The notes under the pieces are model-generated. The model searched no databases. It had not been told where the DNA came from and saw nothing but the letters and a program-made list of their open reading frames with translations. Of a stretch of 64,000 nt of DNA, positions 1 through 6,975 are shown piece by piece (within the stretch, counting starts at the first letter, position 1; each line of letters begins with the position of its first letter). The stretch spans positions 1-64,000 of the forward strand of contig DATKVV010000022.1 of the NCBI GenBank assembly GCA_035529895.1. Reading direction: 5' to 3'. The position numbers and the translations under genes were made by a program. The stretch is from JAUWKC01 sp035529895 (GTDB taxonomy: Bacteria > Planctomycetota > Phycisphaerae > Sedimentisphaerales > Anaerobacaceae).

Positions 1-137
1 GCGGACACATAGCTGGATGAACCGCTTTCGCCGCATATTGACGCGGTGGGAAAAGAAGCCTGAAAATTATTTGGCTCTGCTTCATCTTGTTTGTGCCATA
101 ATTACGTTTCGTTGTTCCGGGTTATTCGGATAGGCTC
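1..137 (+). mobile_element. 3' end of an IS5-type insertion sequence (partial)
   Basis: Reading frame 2 ends in the typical C-terminus of IS5-family DDE transposases (RWEKKPENYLALLH, then an alternating hydrophobic tail) and stops at a TAG at 131-133. The sequence ...TTATTCGGATAGGCTC ending at 137 looks like a terminal inverted repeat, because its complement begins GAGCCTATCC. Immediately after it, homology to the second zinc-ribbon gene begins (TAAGCCG against CCAAGCCG near 9297). The element therefore inserted inside the zinc-ribbon gene. The left end and most of the transposase lie outside the window. Family assignment is from memory of the C-terminal signature. Confidence 0.7.
2..133 (+). 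CDS. IS5-family transposase, C-terminal fragment
   Basis: The visible 43 codons run into the window from the left and read RTHSWMNRFRRILTRWEKK, then PENYLALLHLV. This is the classic end of the DDE transposases of IS5-type elements, where an Arg/Trp/Glu-rich helix precedes a short hydrophobic tail. The catalytic DDE residues lie upstream and cannot be checked, so it is unknown whether the enzyme is intact. The stop codon sits inside the presumed right inverted repeat, as is common in compact insertion sequences. Confidence 0.7.
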   Translation, partial: RTHSWMNRFRRILTRWEKKPENYLALLHLVCAIITFRCSGLFG

Positions 138-888
138 TAAGCCGCATGCGGAGTTTTATAGGTGGCGCAGGAATGCCGATGGACGGGCGCCGTGGTGCAA
201 ACTTTGTATGCGCGCATACCGGCAGCATGAGCGGATGAGGAAAAAGGTATATGTTGAGGCGAGGCGCTGCAATACATGTAAAGAACTGAAGGGCCGCGAA
301 CACTTTTCAAAGGATATGCTCAACCGGGACGGATTGCGTAGGCAATGCAAGGCGTGTGCGTCACTAAGCCATCGTCGTTGGGCGGTTCGCCAGGCAGATA
401 ATGCTCCGACAGAAAAACAGTGTCGCAGGTGCGGTATAGTAAAGCCGCGAGAGCAATTTCGCCGCGACATGAGGCACGCCGATGGCCTGAGAAGTTATTG
501 CACAGAATGCAATCGCATACGCGGCGCCGCAGACTATGCGCTAGGGTCATTCCGCAAATCTGGCACGACTGGCGGGCCGTCCCTGGCGACGTGGGAACAG
601 GTCGGGCAGGCCGTAGAAGAAATAGCGGGATTACAGAAAATCATAAACCACGAGCGGAGCGCCTGTCTTAAAATCGTACAGGGCATCAAAACCGACCTGG
701 CGGCCAAGATAACCAAGCTGTTAATTCAACAGTCTCATCTCGAAAAGTTAATCGAGCGATTCATCAGAGGGACTCGCCGGAACGGGGAACGCATCGAGCG
801 AATATTTCCCTGTGGCAGAATAAGTTTTTATCGAGGCCGTTTGGAAATCGTCCCAAACCTTCCACATCTTCTTTATGTCGTGGGATAA
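138..888 (+). pseudogene. Zinc-ribbon protein, cassette copy 1, 5' end interrupted by an IS
   Basis: This matches the intact 276-aa gene at 9215-10045 from codon ~28 to the end. Two and a half CxxC...CxxC modules remain (CKLC; CNTC/CKAC; CRRC/CTEC), each with the F-x(3-6)-DGLR spacing seen in phage zinc-ribbon proteins related to recombination endonuclease VII. A coiled-coil-prone tail and a basic C-terminus follow. The first CxxC knuckle and the start codon are missing because the IS ends at 137. A TTG at 91 gives a longer open frame, but its first codons are IS sequence. The stop at 886-888 is 1 nt before the next ATG, so the cassette order is preserved. Whether a fused or re-initiated protein is made is unknown. 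Confidence 0.75.
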
Positions 889-889
889 A

Positions 890-1690
890 ATGAGCACAGA
901 GGATATAAGCCGGAAGCAGCAGTTTTTCGACCAGCGGGCACGTAACGAGCGCCTTGCGCCGCCGCAGATTGTCCAGCCCGGCCACGTCGTCCGCCACCCT
1001 GTTTCCGGCAATGCAAAATTATTCGGGGTAATGTCGGCTGCCGACGGCGATGCTCTTTACACATGTCACGAACTCGTTATAGACGCAACAGCCTGGTCCG
1101 ACACTGGCGGCGATAAAAAACTTGTCGAGCTTAACGATACCGAGATTACCGTCCTTAATATCGCTGAATTTGACCCGGAACCTGAGTACGTCGCTCACCT
1201 GGCGTTCGGTGACGTGCTTGTCGGCGTATTTCGCGGAAAAGATGATGAGAACAATATCCGCTGGGCCGGTGTGCCGTTTCGCCGGCAGCATGGAGCGCAG
1301 GTTCGCCGGGCCTTCTGCAAGGCGGCAGCGGGTGACGCGGCCACGATTGATTGTTATCTCGATAAAGACGAGACGGGCACGGAGATTACCGTTAACTGCG
1401 ATATCATCGGCGGCTCGAAACTCAGTGAGGCTATCCCGTGCCTGGCTGATGGCACGCCGCTTGCGGTTTACAAGCTCGCGGACGGCAACTGGTACACTGA
1501 CACAGTATTTCAGACCTTCGATAAGGAAAAGGGCCTCGTAATCGAGTCCGGCAAGCTCGTAGTCAATATCGACGCGACGAAGGGTCTTGAATTTGATGAT
1601 GGTACCAAAAAACTGCAAGTACATATTAACGAGACTGAGCTGCGCTTCGACGGCGGTGAGCTTGAAACAAAAATTTCACCCTGTTCTTAA
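890..1690 (+). CDS. Fibre/spike-like phage protein, cassette copy 1
   Basis: The 266-aa protein aligns along its full length with the product of 10046-10843. The start was chosen at ATG 890 because it aligns with the copy-2 start (MSTEDISRKQ against MGSKDIGRKQ); an in-frame ATG at 875 would overlap the upstream frame. The first ~170 residues look globular. The C-terminal third has short beta-strand-like repeats (GLVIESGKL, GLEFDDG.., ELRFDGGEL) of the sort found in phage tail-fibre or surface proteins. There is no signal peptide. I recognise no enzyme motif. A structural or adhesion role is inferred only from the repeat style and the phage neighbourhood. Confidence 0.6.
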   Translation: MSTEDISRKQQFFDQRARNERLAPPQIVQPGHVVRHPVSGNAKLFGVMSAADGDALYTCHELVIDATAWSDTGGDKKLVELNDTEITVLNIAEFDPEPEYVAHLAFGDVLVGVFRGKDDENNIRWAGVPFRRQHGAQVRRAFCKAAAGDAATIDCYLDKDETGTEITVNCDIIGGSKLSEAIPCLADGTPLAVYKLADGNWYTDTVFQTFDKEKGLVIESGKLVVNIDATKGLEFDDGTKKLQVHINETELRFDGGELETKISPCS

Positions 1691-1693
1691 TCT

Positions 1694-2452
1694 ATGGCGA
1701 ACGAAACGATTTACGGCTGTGTTGACTGGGCGACGGGCAAAATCAAGTTTGCACAGGACGCTTGTTATTACTACGGTTGTATAATATGGGAGGGCGTGCA
1801 TGCCGGGCAAGTCGCAGTTACTATTGATATGCCGAATTGCGACGATACTTATTATGGCTGCGTGAACTGGGCAACGGGCAAGTTTCAAGTTGTTGTGCCG
1901 GATAATTGCTGTGAATATCCTCCCTGTGAATATTGCGTGGATACGCCAAGCCAGGTAACTATCACATTTACCGGGTTAACCGAGTGCGAATGTCTGGTTG
2001 AGATGTATGGTTCTGCTAAATTTGTTGGTACAGCAGCCGCGATTAACGGCAATTCGTATGTATTGCCTGCCCGCCCGGATTTACCGTGTCTGTGGAAAAA
2101 GAAATTCACCGGTAATTTTGGTACTTGGAAATGTTATTATTTTACTGAATGTCAGACTTTCGACGACGAAGTGCCATTAACTTTCTTGGATATAGGTGTT
2201 AGGCGCTGCGTAGGCGAGGAGGGAGACGGTTTGCATATCGTGGCCAGGGTGGGAACCGGCTTCGACTTTTGCTGGGGTCCTTCCGTTGGACAAGTTGTAT
2301 ATTTCTATTCAACCAGCGAAGGTGGTTGTTTAGAAGCCGAGATTACAGGATGTGTCGGCGCTGTCGATTTGCCCAATCAAACAGGTTGTGATATTCCGGT
2401 AATTGGTGGCTACTTAATAAGTGGGACTGCTACGATTGTTGAAGGTGGTTGA
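1694..2452 (+). CDS. Cys-rich variable protein, cassette copy 1
   Basis: The 252-aa protein starts 3 nt after the fibre-like gene. The N-terminal ~85 residues hold two repeats of YGCV(D/N)WATGK followed by a Cys-containing turn, and they match copy 2 (10850-11599) closely. The C-terminal ~165 residues differ almost completely from copy 2, apart from the junction (xITFTGL) and the final strand (SGTATI). There are many Cys but no CxxC metal-site spacing that I recognise and no signal peptide. A conserved anchor with a divergent tip fits a ligand- or receptor-binding module, but that is inference. Its stop overlaps the next ATG (TGATG). Confidence 0.6.
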   Translation: MANETIYGCVDWATGKIKFAQDACYYYGCIIWEGVHAGQVAVTIDMPNCDDTYYGCVNWATGKFQVVVPDNCCEYPPCEYCVDTPSQVTITFTGLTECECLVEMYGSAKFVGTAAAINGNSYVLPARPDLPCLWKKKFTGNFGTWKCYYFTECQTFDDEVPLTFLDIGVRRCVGEEGDGLHIVARVGTGFDFCWGPSVGQVVYFYSTSEGGCLEAEITGCVGAVDLPNQTGCDIPVIGGYLISGTATIVEGG

Positions 2453-2889
2453 TGTCTTGCAATCAAATTATTCCGCCCAAATTTACTGCCGAACAGACTA
2501 AGGAATGCTTGCACTGCAAAATGGCAAGCGCAAAGGTCCGTTGGTGCGGCCATTTCGGAGTATGGATTCAGGAACAAGGCAAAATTATAACACCACCGGA
2601 GAAAATCGCTTATCCTTCGATGCCCCGAATGGCGGCGAACTTTATGATAGCGGCAGGCAAACATATCGCATCGGGTTTCGCAAACAGAACGCCTGCCGAG
2701 CAGGAACAATGCCGGGTGATATGCGAGGCATGTCCCCACTATGTGCCGGATTCGAGATTAGGCCCGCGCTGCCGAAAATGTGGCTGTTGGGTTTCTCTTG
2801 CAAAACGCTGGGCAACAAAGCCTTGTCCTGAAGGCAAGTGGCCGGTTAACGCGGGTTTAACAGGTGTTGCAACTGTAGTTAAAACATAA
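2452..2889 (+). CDS. Small zinc-ribbon protein with C-terminal CPxGKW motif, copy 1
   Basis: The 145-aa protein starts at an ATG overlapping the previous stop. This start matches the conserved copy-2 N-terminus (M-x-CNQIIPP). The Cys sites are CLHC near the N-terminus, then CEACPHY, RCRKCGCWVSLAK and CPEGKW. The last pattern (CxxCxC...K...CPxGKW) is familiar from small phage and phage-like zinc-ribbon proteins such as the DUF6171 type. No catalytic function is evident; metal binding in a protein-protein or nucleic-acid adaptor is likely. It is the last gene of the cassette and a terminator hairpin follows within 25 nt. Confidence 0.65.
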   Translation: MSCNQIIPPKFTAEQTKECLHCKMASAKVRWCGHFGVWIQEQGKIITPPEKIAYPSMPRMAANFMIAAGKHIASGFANRTPAEQEQCRVICEACPHYVPDSRLGPRCRKCGCWVSLAKRWATKPCPEGKWPVNAGLTGVATVVKT

Positions 2890-2911
2890 GCAAAAGGCAG
2901 GTATCGCACAT

Positions 2912-2937
2912 AACGCCGAGAGAAAATTGGGCGTTTT
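2912..2937 (+). terminator. Intrinsic terminator of cassette copy 1
   Basis: AACGCC (2912-2917) pairs with GGCGTT (2930-2935) and runs into TTTT. The same hairpin, with a slightly different loop, follows cassette copy 2 at 12095-12120, which supports a real function. Confidence 0.6.
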
Positions 2938-3080
2938 GGCTGCGATGTTTTTATGCGCTTCACCGATTCTGTTAAGATAGGCAGGATTCGCCCCTTTTTT
3001 GTGTAATTACCCAACCCCCCTATCCTGTTACCGCCATCTCGTGGGAATTTCCGCCAACATCCGCGCGAAACTACATGTAA
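2938..3080 (+). repeat. Downstream tail shared by both cassettes
   Basis: GGCTGCGATGTTTTTATGCG and GATTCTGTTAAGATAGGCAG recur after the terminator at 12121-12170. Near 3031 lies one diverged copy of the element that is tandem at 12213-12312 (CCGCCATCTCGTGGG ... TCCGCCAACATC ... GAAACTACA). The cassette duplication therefore extends well past the last gene. Confidence 0.7.
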
Positions 3081-3770
3081 TCTCACACTAAAGATGGCGG
3101 TGGGCGCGCACGTGCGGGAATACCTGAACATAGACGGCAAAAAGCGGGACGGCGCGCAGCAAACGCGGATTTTTGGGGGACGCGTGGTTAGATTATTAAA
3201 TTTTTTAATGATGGCATAAGTGGCAAAACAGCCAAAAATTCACAGCGAGTTGGCGGAGACTGAACTTTTAAGCGAGGCGCGTTTAAACCCGTTTAAAACA
3301 GCGCCAAATACCAGTTATAAGAAAATGCCCGGCTGGTTTTCTTGACAAAACGCGCGCACGTGGGCCTGCGCGCTTGCTCTTAGAAGTGCGCCTAACAATT
3401 AGGCTAATTAGATGAATAGTGAACAAAACTGGCGGTTTTGAGGCGATACGGCGGTTTTTGGGTGTGCGGGTGAAAACGATTGTGGAAGGATGTGTCGGTT
3501 TTCTTGACAAGGCAAAAAGTTACCCAAATTAACAAACGCTGGCGGGCGGCCAAAAAAATCTTTGAAAATGCAAAAATTTTTTTTCGGCGGGCCGCAAGCC
3601 CCCTGAGCCGTCAAAAAGACCAATCTGCAAACGAAGTTTGCAGATTCAGGCGGAAGTGATAGGATAGCCGATGATGCAATGGGACGGGCGCTGCCCGGTA
3701 CCACGACGACAATATCATATATCACACAAGGCTATGACCAACGATGCGAAAATTTTTTGCGGGAAAAATA
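3081..3770. other. AT-rich non-coding stretch between cassette 1 and the capsid operon
   Basis: I find no convincing gene here. The stretch holds a palindrome TTTAAAC-CC-GTTTAAA at 3282-3297, two exact copies of GGTTTTCTTGACA at 3335-3347 and 3497-3509 (each contains a perfect -35 hexamer but no good -10), and the hairpin listed separately at 3622-3646. It looks like a regulatory or replication-type region rather than decayed coding sequence. Confidence 0.5.
3622..3646 (-). terminator. Perfect 11-bp stem-loop, terminator-like on the minus strand
   Basis: AATCTGCAAAC (3622-3632) and GTTTGCAGATT (3636-3646) are exact inverted repeats around a 3-nt loop. Read on the minus strand, the hairpin is followed by GGTCTTTTTGA, as in an intrinsic terminator. 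No minus-strand gene is visible to feed it, so an operator function is equally possible. Confidence 0.45.
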
Positions 3771-3799
3771 TTGACAGGCCGGGCCTGGCGGGGTACAAT
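3771..3799 (+). promoter_or_regulatory. Sigma-70-type promoter of the capsid operon
   Basis: A perfect TTGACA (3771-3776) is separated by exactly 17 bp from TACAAT (3794-3799). Transcription should start near 3806, about 165 nt before the first operon gene, giving a long leader. This is the best promoter seen in the accessory region. Confidence 0.75.
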
Positions 3800-3850
3800 A
3801 CGGCAATCATGGAACACAAAGCACAAAATCCGTTGACTCAAAATACTGTG

Positions 3851-3930
3851 CTGAACGAGCCTGGGGATTTTCGGAGTGGCAACGCCCGAACGGCTGCTTT
3901 GTGGCCGCATGAGTCCCCAGGCTCGTTCAG
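3851..3930 (+). promoter_or_regulatory. Structured leader RNA element with 17-bp perfect inverted repeat
   Basis: CTGAACGAGCCTGGGGA at 3851-3867 and its exact complement at 3914-3930 enclose a 46-nt loop that can itself fold (CGGC...GCCG). The right arm is followed by TCTTTTTCTG. It lies inside the presumed 5' leader of the capsid operon, 40 nt before the first start codon. It could be an attenuator/terminator, an RNA stability element or a protein-binding site. I recognise no known riboswitch class. Confidence 0.6.
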
Positions 3931-3969
3931 TCTTTTTCTGCGCAGGCAGAAAATTGAAAGGGGACTAAC

Positions 3970-4317
3970 ATGAAACACAAAGATGGACAAACAGAAGGAT
4001 GCAACGGGCAGGGCAGGCGTGAACAGGTGCGGGGCGTGACCGCGCAGCTCGGCTCGCTCGCAGAACGGCTGCACGTGGAGTGCAGTGACAACAAACGGCT
4101 GGCGCTTGGCTGTATCACGGTCCTTATCGAGCTTGAGGACATATTGACCTCGGATGCCATTGACGGGCTGCGAGATGCGCAGCGATATTTACTGAACGAT
4201 GTTGAACGGGCCGAGAAAGCGGAAGCGTCACCGGACGATGAATCGCTCGAGCGCATACTGGGCACGGCAGAGGGAATCGCCGAGCAGCTTCAGGAAGCGG
4301 CGGGAATCACCTTATAA
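3970..4317 (+). CDS. Small helical protein, first gene of the capsid operon
   Basis: The 115-aa protein has a ribosome site in GAAAGGGGACTAAC before the ATG. It is rich in Glu, Ala and Leu, predicted mostly helical, and acidic toward the C-terminus. It has no Cys cluster, signal peptide or membrane segment. I do not recognise the family. Its place directly before the prohead protease (11 nt gap) is where phages often carry small head, scaffold or regulatory proteins, so a head-assembly role is possible but unsupported by motif. Confidence 0.5.
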   Translation: MKHKDGQTEGCNGQGRREQVRGVTAQLGSLAERLHVECSDNKRLALGCITVLIELEDILTSDAIDGLRDAQRYLLNDVERAEKAEASPDDESLERILGTAEGIAEQLQEAAGITL

Positions 4318-4328
4318 GGAGATAGTCG

Positions 4329-5090
4329 ATGGACACGGATGTCGATTTTGCAGGGCTGGCTAAGGGGCAGCAATCACTTCTCGCAAAGACGGGGCCTGAC
4401 ACACGGACGTGCCAGGCCCTTGTCAAATCCATAGACAATACCCGAAAACGGATCACCGCAGTGGTCTCGGCGCCCGTTTTGGACAGGGACAACGAAATTA
4501 TAGAGGCTTCGGCGTTCGCCGAATCGCTGGCCGGTTTTATGAAAAACCCGGTTGTCCTGGCCTCTCACCAGCACAAATTATCCGACGGGCATTCCCCGGT
4601 TATAGCTAATGTCACCGCAGCAAAGACGACGCCGGGGGGCCTGGAGGTCGAGGTAGAATATCACGATGAAACCGAGCTTGCCCGCGAGTACTGGGGACTG
4701 TACTCGAAGAAGATTCAGCGGGCGTTCTCTGTGGGCTTCATACCGAAAGAGGGGGAATACAAAAACATAAAAGACTCGCGCGTGTGGTGTCACACAAAGG
4801 CGGAGCTTGTCGAGATATCGTGCGTGCCCGTGCCGTCGTGCCCGGAAGCGCTGTCGAGGTCCACACAAAAGAAGCTCGACTTCATAACTGCCAAGCGGAG
4901 CGAGCGGGAAGATGAGCAGTTCCTGGCGGAGCTGCGAAAAGAGGGCCTGGACCTGGATAAGCTGCGTGACGAGTTCGGGGACGTAATGCTGATGTCGGAC
5001 GATGACTGGGGCGTCGATGATTCGAAGGGGGCGGGCGGTGATGACGAATATGATTTTGTTGGCTTGGTTCGAGGTGTCGTAAGGCTATGA
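4329..5090 (+). CDS. HK97-family prohead serine protease
   Basis: The 253-aa protein has AAGGAGA 6 nt before the ATG. Prohead proteases (Peptidase S78) cleave scaffold and capsid N-termini during HK97-type head maturation. The expected landmarks are present: VLDRDNEIIEASAF near the start of the domain, a His in VVLASHQHK (~residues 77-84), and the catalytic-Ser strand RAFSVGFIPKEG (~131-142), followed by ELVEISCVPVPS, the conserved strand after the active site. The C-terminal ~60 residues are acidic and helical, perhaps scaffold-like. It sits next to the capsid gene as in HK97 phages. Family call is firm; activity is inferred. Confidence 0.85.
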   Translation: MDTDVDFAGLAKGQQSLLAKTGPDTRTCQALVKSIDNTRKRITAVVSAPVLDRDNEIIEASAFAESLAGFMKNPVVLASHQHKLSDGHSPVIANVTAAKTTPGGLEVEVEYHDETELAREYWGLYSKKIQRAFSVGFIPKEGEYKNIKDSRVWCHTKAELVEISCVPVPSCPEALSRSTQKKLDFITAKRSEREDEQFLAELRKEGLDLDKLRDEFGDVMLMSDDDWGVDDSKGAGGDDEYDFVGLVRGVVRL

Positions 5091-5185
5091 GGATTCGCTT
5101 AGGAACAGATAATTGCCGGCGCTCCGCATGCTGCGATTATTTTGCTGGCGGGTCCGCTGCGGGTCATGGCTCAATCTCCAAAAGA

Positions 5186-5213
5186 GGGGGACGCGCAACC
5201 AGCGACGTCCCCC
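5186..5213 (+). promoter_or_regulatory. GC-rich stem-loop between protease and capsid genes
   Basis: GGGGGACG (5186-5193) pairs with CGTCCCCC (5206-5213) around a 12-nt loop. There is no T-run, so it looks more like an mRNA processing or stability element than a terminator. It lies in the 166-bp spacer ahead of the capsid gene. Confidence 0.5.
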
Positions 5214-5256
5214 TGTTGTGCTGGGAGCTGGCAATCCGTGTTTATGAGGTATGACA

Positions 5257-6426
5257 ATGCCACTTATTGAAGAAAGAATCGCCGCAGGCTTCGAGGCCGC
5301 AGGCGAAAGAATGAATACGTTTGAGCAGAATCAAAAGGAGCTTCAAGAGAGCGTAAATATACTTACGAAGATGCTGCGTGAGTATGGCAGGGCGCTTAGC
5401 GCGGGCAATCCACCGTTCGACCAGGAAAGCAACCGGTTCTGGCGGACCGAAGAGGACGCAAGGCAGTTCGGTGAGCTGGTGCTCACGGCGATTGGCCGCA
5501 AGGCTATGGCCGAAGGTACGAACATCGGCGGCGGCGCGCTTGTCGATGCGACGCTGAGCGCCCAAGTGATTCAAAGACTCGGCAAATACGGCAAGCTGCG
5601 CGGCAACTGCACGGTTGTCCCCATAGGCTCGGCCGCGCAGCATTTTCCGAGGGTACAGTCTGACTTGACGGTATATTGTCCCGGCGAAGGGGGGACGATA
5701 AGCGAAAGCGACATGGGTTTTAACGTGGTCAAGATGATTCCGAAAACATTTGTCGCGCTGGCAGCCATATCGAACGAGCTTGACGACGATTCGATTGTCG
5801 GCTTGGGCGAGATTATCGGCATGTCGATGGCTCGGAGCATGGCAAAAAAAGAGGATGAAATCGGCTTTGTCGGGGACGGGACAGCGACTTTTTTCGGCAT
5901 GACCGGAATCTGCCAGGCCCTGCTTAACGTGGATGCCACAATTGCGAGCATTAAAGGCCTGGTAGTTGGCGCCGGGGATACGTATGCAGAGTTGACGCTC
6001 GGCGATTTTCGCAAGGTCGTGGGAATCCTGCCGGAGGATTGTGACGACACCGCCAAGTGGTACATGCACAAGCGATTTTATTATTCTGTCGTGTACCCGC
6101 TGGCGGAGACGGCGGGCGTCGCAAACATCTTTGAGATTTTAACAGACCGCAAGGGACGATTCCTTTTGGGCTACCCGGTCGAGTTCGTCCACTGTATGCC
6201 GTACACGGGAGCTGCTTCACAGATATGCGCGCTGCTCGGCGATTTACAGATGGGCTGTTATATCGCGGACCGCAAGATGCTGACTATCGAGCAGAGCAGC
6301 GAGGTCAAGTTCTTGACGAACCAAAAGGCAATCAGGGGCGTCGAGCGAATCGACATTAACGCCTTCGGCGTCGGAGATACGAGCGAGCCGGGGCCGATTG
6401 TCGGGCTGATAACTGCCGCTGCATAA
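5257..6426 (+). CDS. HK97-fold major capsid protein
   Basis: The 389-aa protein starts at ATG 5257, preceded by GAGGT at a 6-nt spacing; ATG 5251 would have no room for a ribosome site. The N-terminal ~80 residues are helical and coiled-coil-like (the usual delta/scaffold domain). The capsid core follows: GGGALVDATLSAQVIQRL, YCPGEGGTISESD (E-loop region), KTFVALAAISNELDDDS (spine helix area), EDEIGFVGDGTATFFGM and a P-domain/A-domain tail ending near RIDINAFGVGD. Length and motif order are typical of phage_capsid (PF05065). Together with the protease it could build a shell, but no portal gene is visible here. Confidence 0.88.
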   Translation: MPLIEERIAAGFEAAGERMNTFEQNQKELQESVNILTKMLREYGRALSAGNPPFDQESNRFWRTEEDARQFGELVLTAIGRKAMAEGTNIGGGALVDATLSAQVIQRLGKYGKLRGNCTVVPIGSAAQHFPRVQSDLTVYCPGEGGTISESDMGFNVVKMIPKTFVALAAISNELDDDSIVGLGEIIGMSMARSMAKKEDEIGFVGDGTATFFGMTGICQALLNVDATIASIKGLVVGAGDTYAELTLGDFRKVVGILPEDCDDTAKWYMHKRFYYSVVYPLAETAGVANIFEILTDRKGRFLLGYPVEFVHCMPYTGAASQICALLGDLQMGCYIADRKMLTIEQSSEVKFLTNQKAIRGVERIDINAFGVGDTSEPGPIVGLITAAA

Positions 6427-6438
6427 TGAGACAAGAGC

Positions 6439-6481
6439 GGGAGCGCGGGCGGCAAGCATCGCTTTGACCGCCCGCGTTCCC
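6439..6481 (+). promoter_or_regulatory. 14-bp GC-rich stem-loop after the capsid gene
   Basis: GGGAGCGCGGGCGG (6439-6452) pairs along its full length with CCGCCCGCGTTCCC (6468-6481), with one G-U pair. It begins 12 nt after the capsid stop. Such hairpins commonly cap and stabilise abundant capsid mRNA or partly terminate transcription. Only GTGTTTACC follows, which is a weak T-tract. Confidence 0.55.
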
Positions 6482-6510
6482 CGTGTTTACCAAAGTTAGG
6501 AGTATAAAAA

Positions 6511-6957
6511 ATGATTGAGATACAAGAGATGAAAATGATTATCGCCCTCAGGCCGCAGCTAAAGAACGCCGGGGCCTTCGCCAATAACGCATACTGGGAC
6601 CGTTCAAACTGGAACCACGAGCGGGTATTGTTCGTCGTGGGCGATACCGATGTTATTGTCGGTTCGACTGACACGAGTACTCCGCCGTTTGTCGAGGAGT
6701 GCGATACGGTCGGCGGCGGTTATACCGCCGTCACAGACGCTGCGCTTTCGGCGGTAATCGGGGCGCTCGACGATAACAAGCTGTTTGCTATCGACATCGA
6801 CCTGCGCAAGACGCATAAGCGGTATGGCCGGGTAAATGCGCCGACGGCGGGCGATTCAACAGGCGCAAATCTGGCTATCCTCGTGATTCTCAGCAAGGGC
6901 GAAATCGGGCCGAAGAACGCGGCGGGCCAGGGATTAGCCGAATTGGTGACGGCGTGA
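6511..6957 (+). CDS. 148-aa protein after the capsid gene, function unknown
   Basis: TTAGGAGT precedes the ATG. The protein reads as a compact beta-rich domain (RVLFVVGDTDVIVGSTDTST, LFAIDIDLRKTHK, GANLAILVILSKGEI) with a Gly/Thr-rich middle and no signal peptide. In HK97-like gene orders, the gene after the capsid often encodes a decoration protein, a head-completion protein or a major tail protein. I cannot tell which from sequence. The translated ends, without Cys or long helices, fit a virion surface component. Confidence 0.55.
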   Translation: MIEIQEMKMIIALRPQLKNAGAFANNAYWDRSNWNHERVLFVVGDTDVIVGSTDTSTPPFVEECDTVGGGYTAVTDAALSAVIGALDDNKLFAIDIDLRKTHKRYGRVNAPTAGDSTGANLAILVILSKGEIGPKNAAGQGLAELVTA

Positions 6958-6975
6958 CACAGCGCGTAAAGTGAC

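Noticed and set aside
138..888. Diversity-generating retroelement behind the cassette variation
   Set aside because: No reverse transcriptase or template repeat is visible in the window; it remains only a check to run on the rest of the genome.
3671..3973. 100-codon plus-strand frame before the capsid operon
   Set aside because: It spans the promoter and leader hairpin and has no homology or ribosome site.
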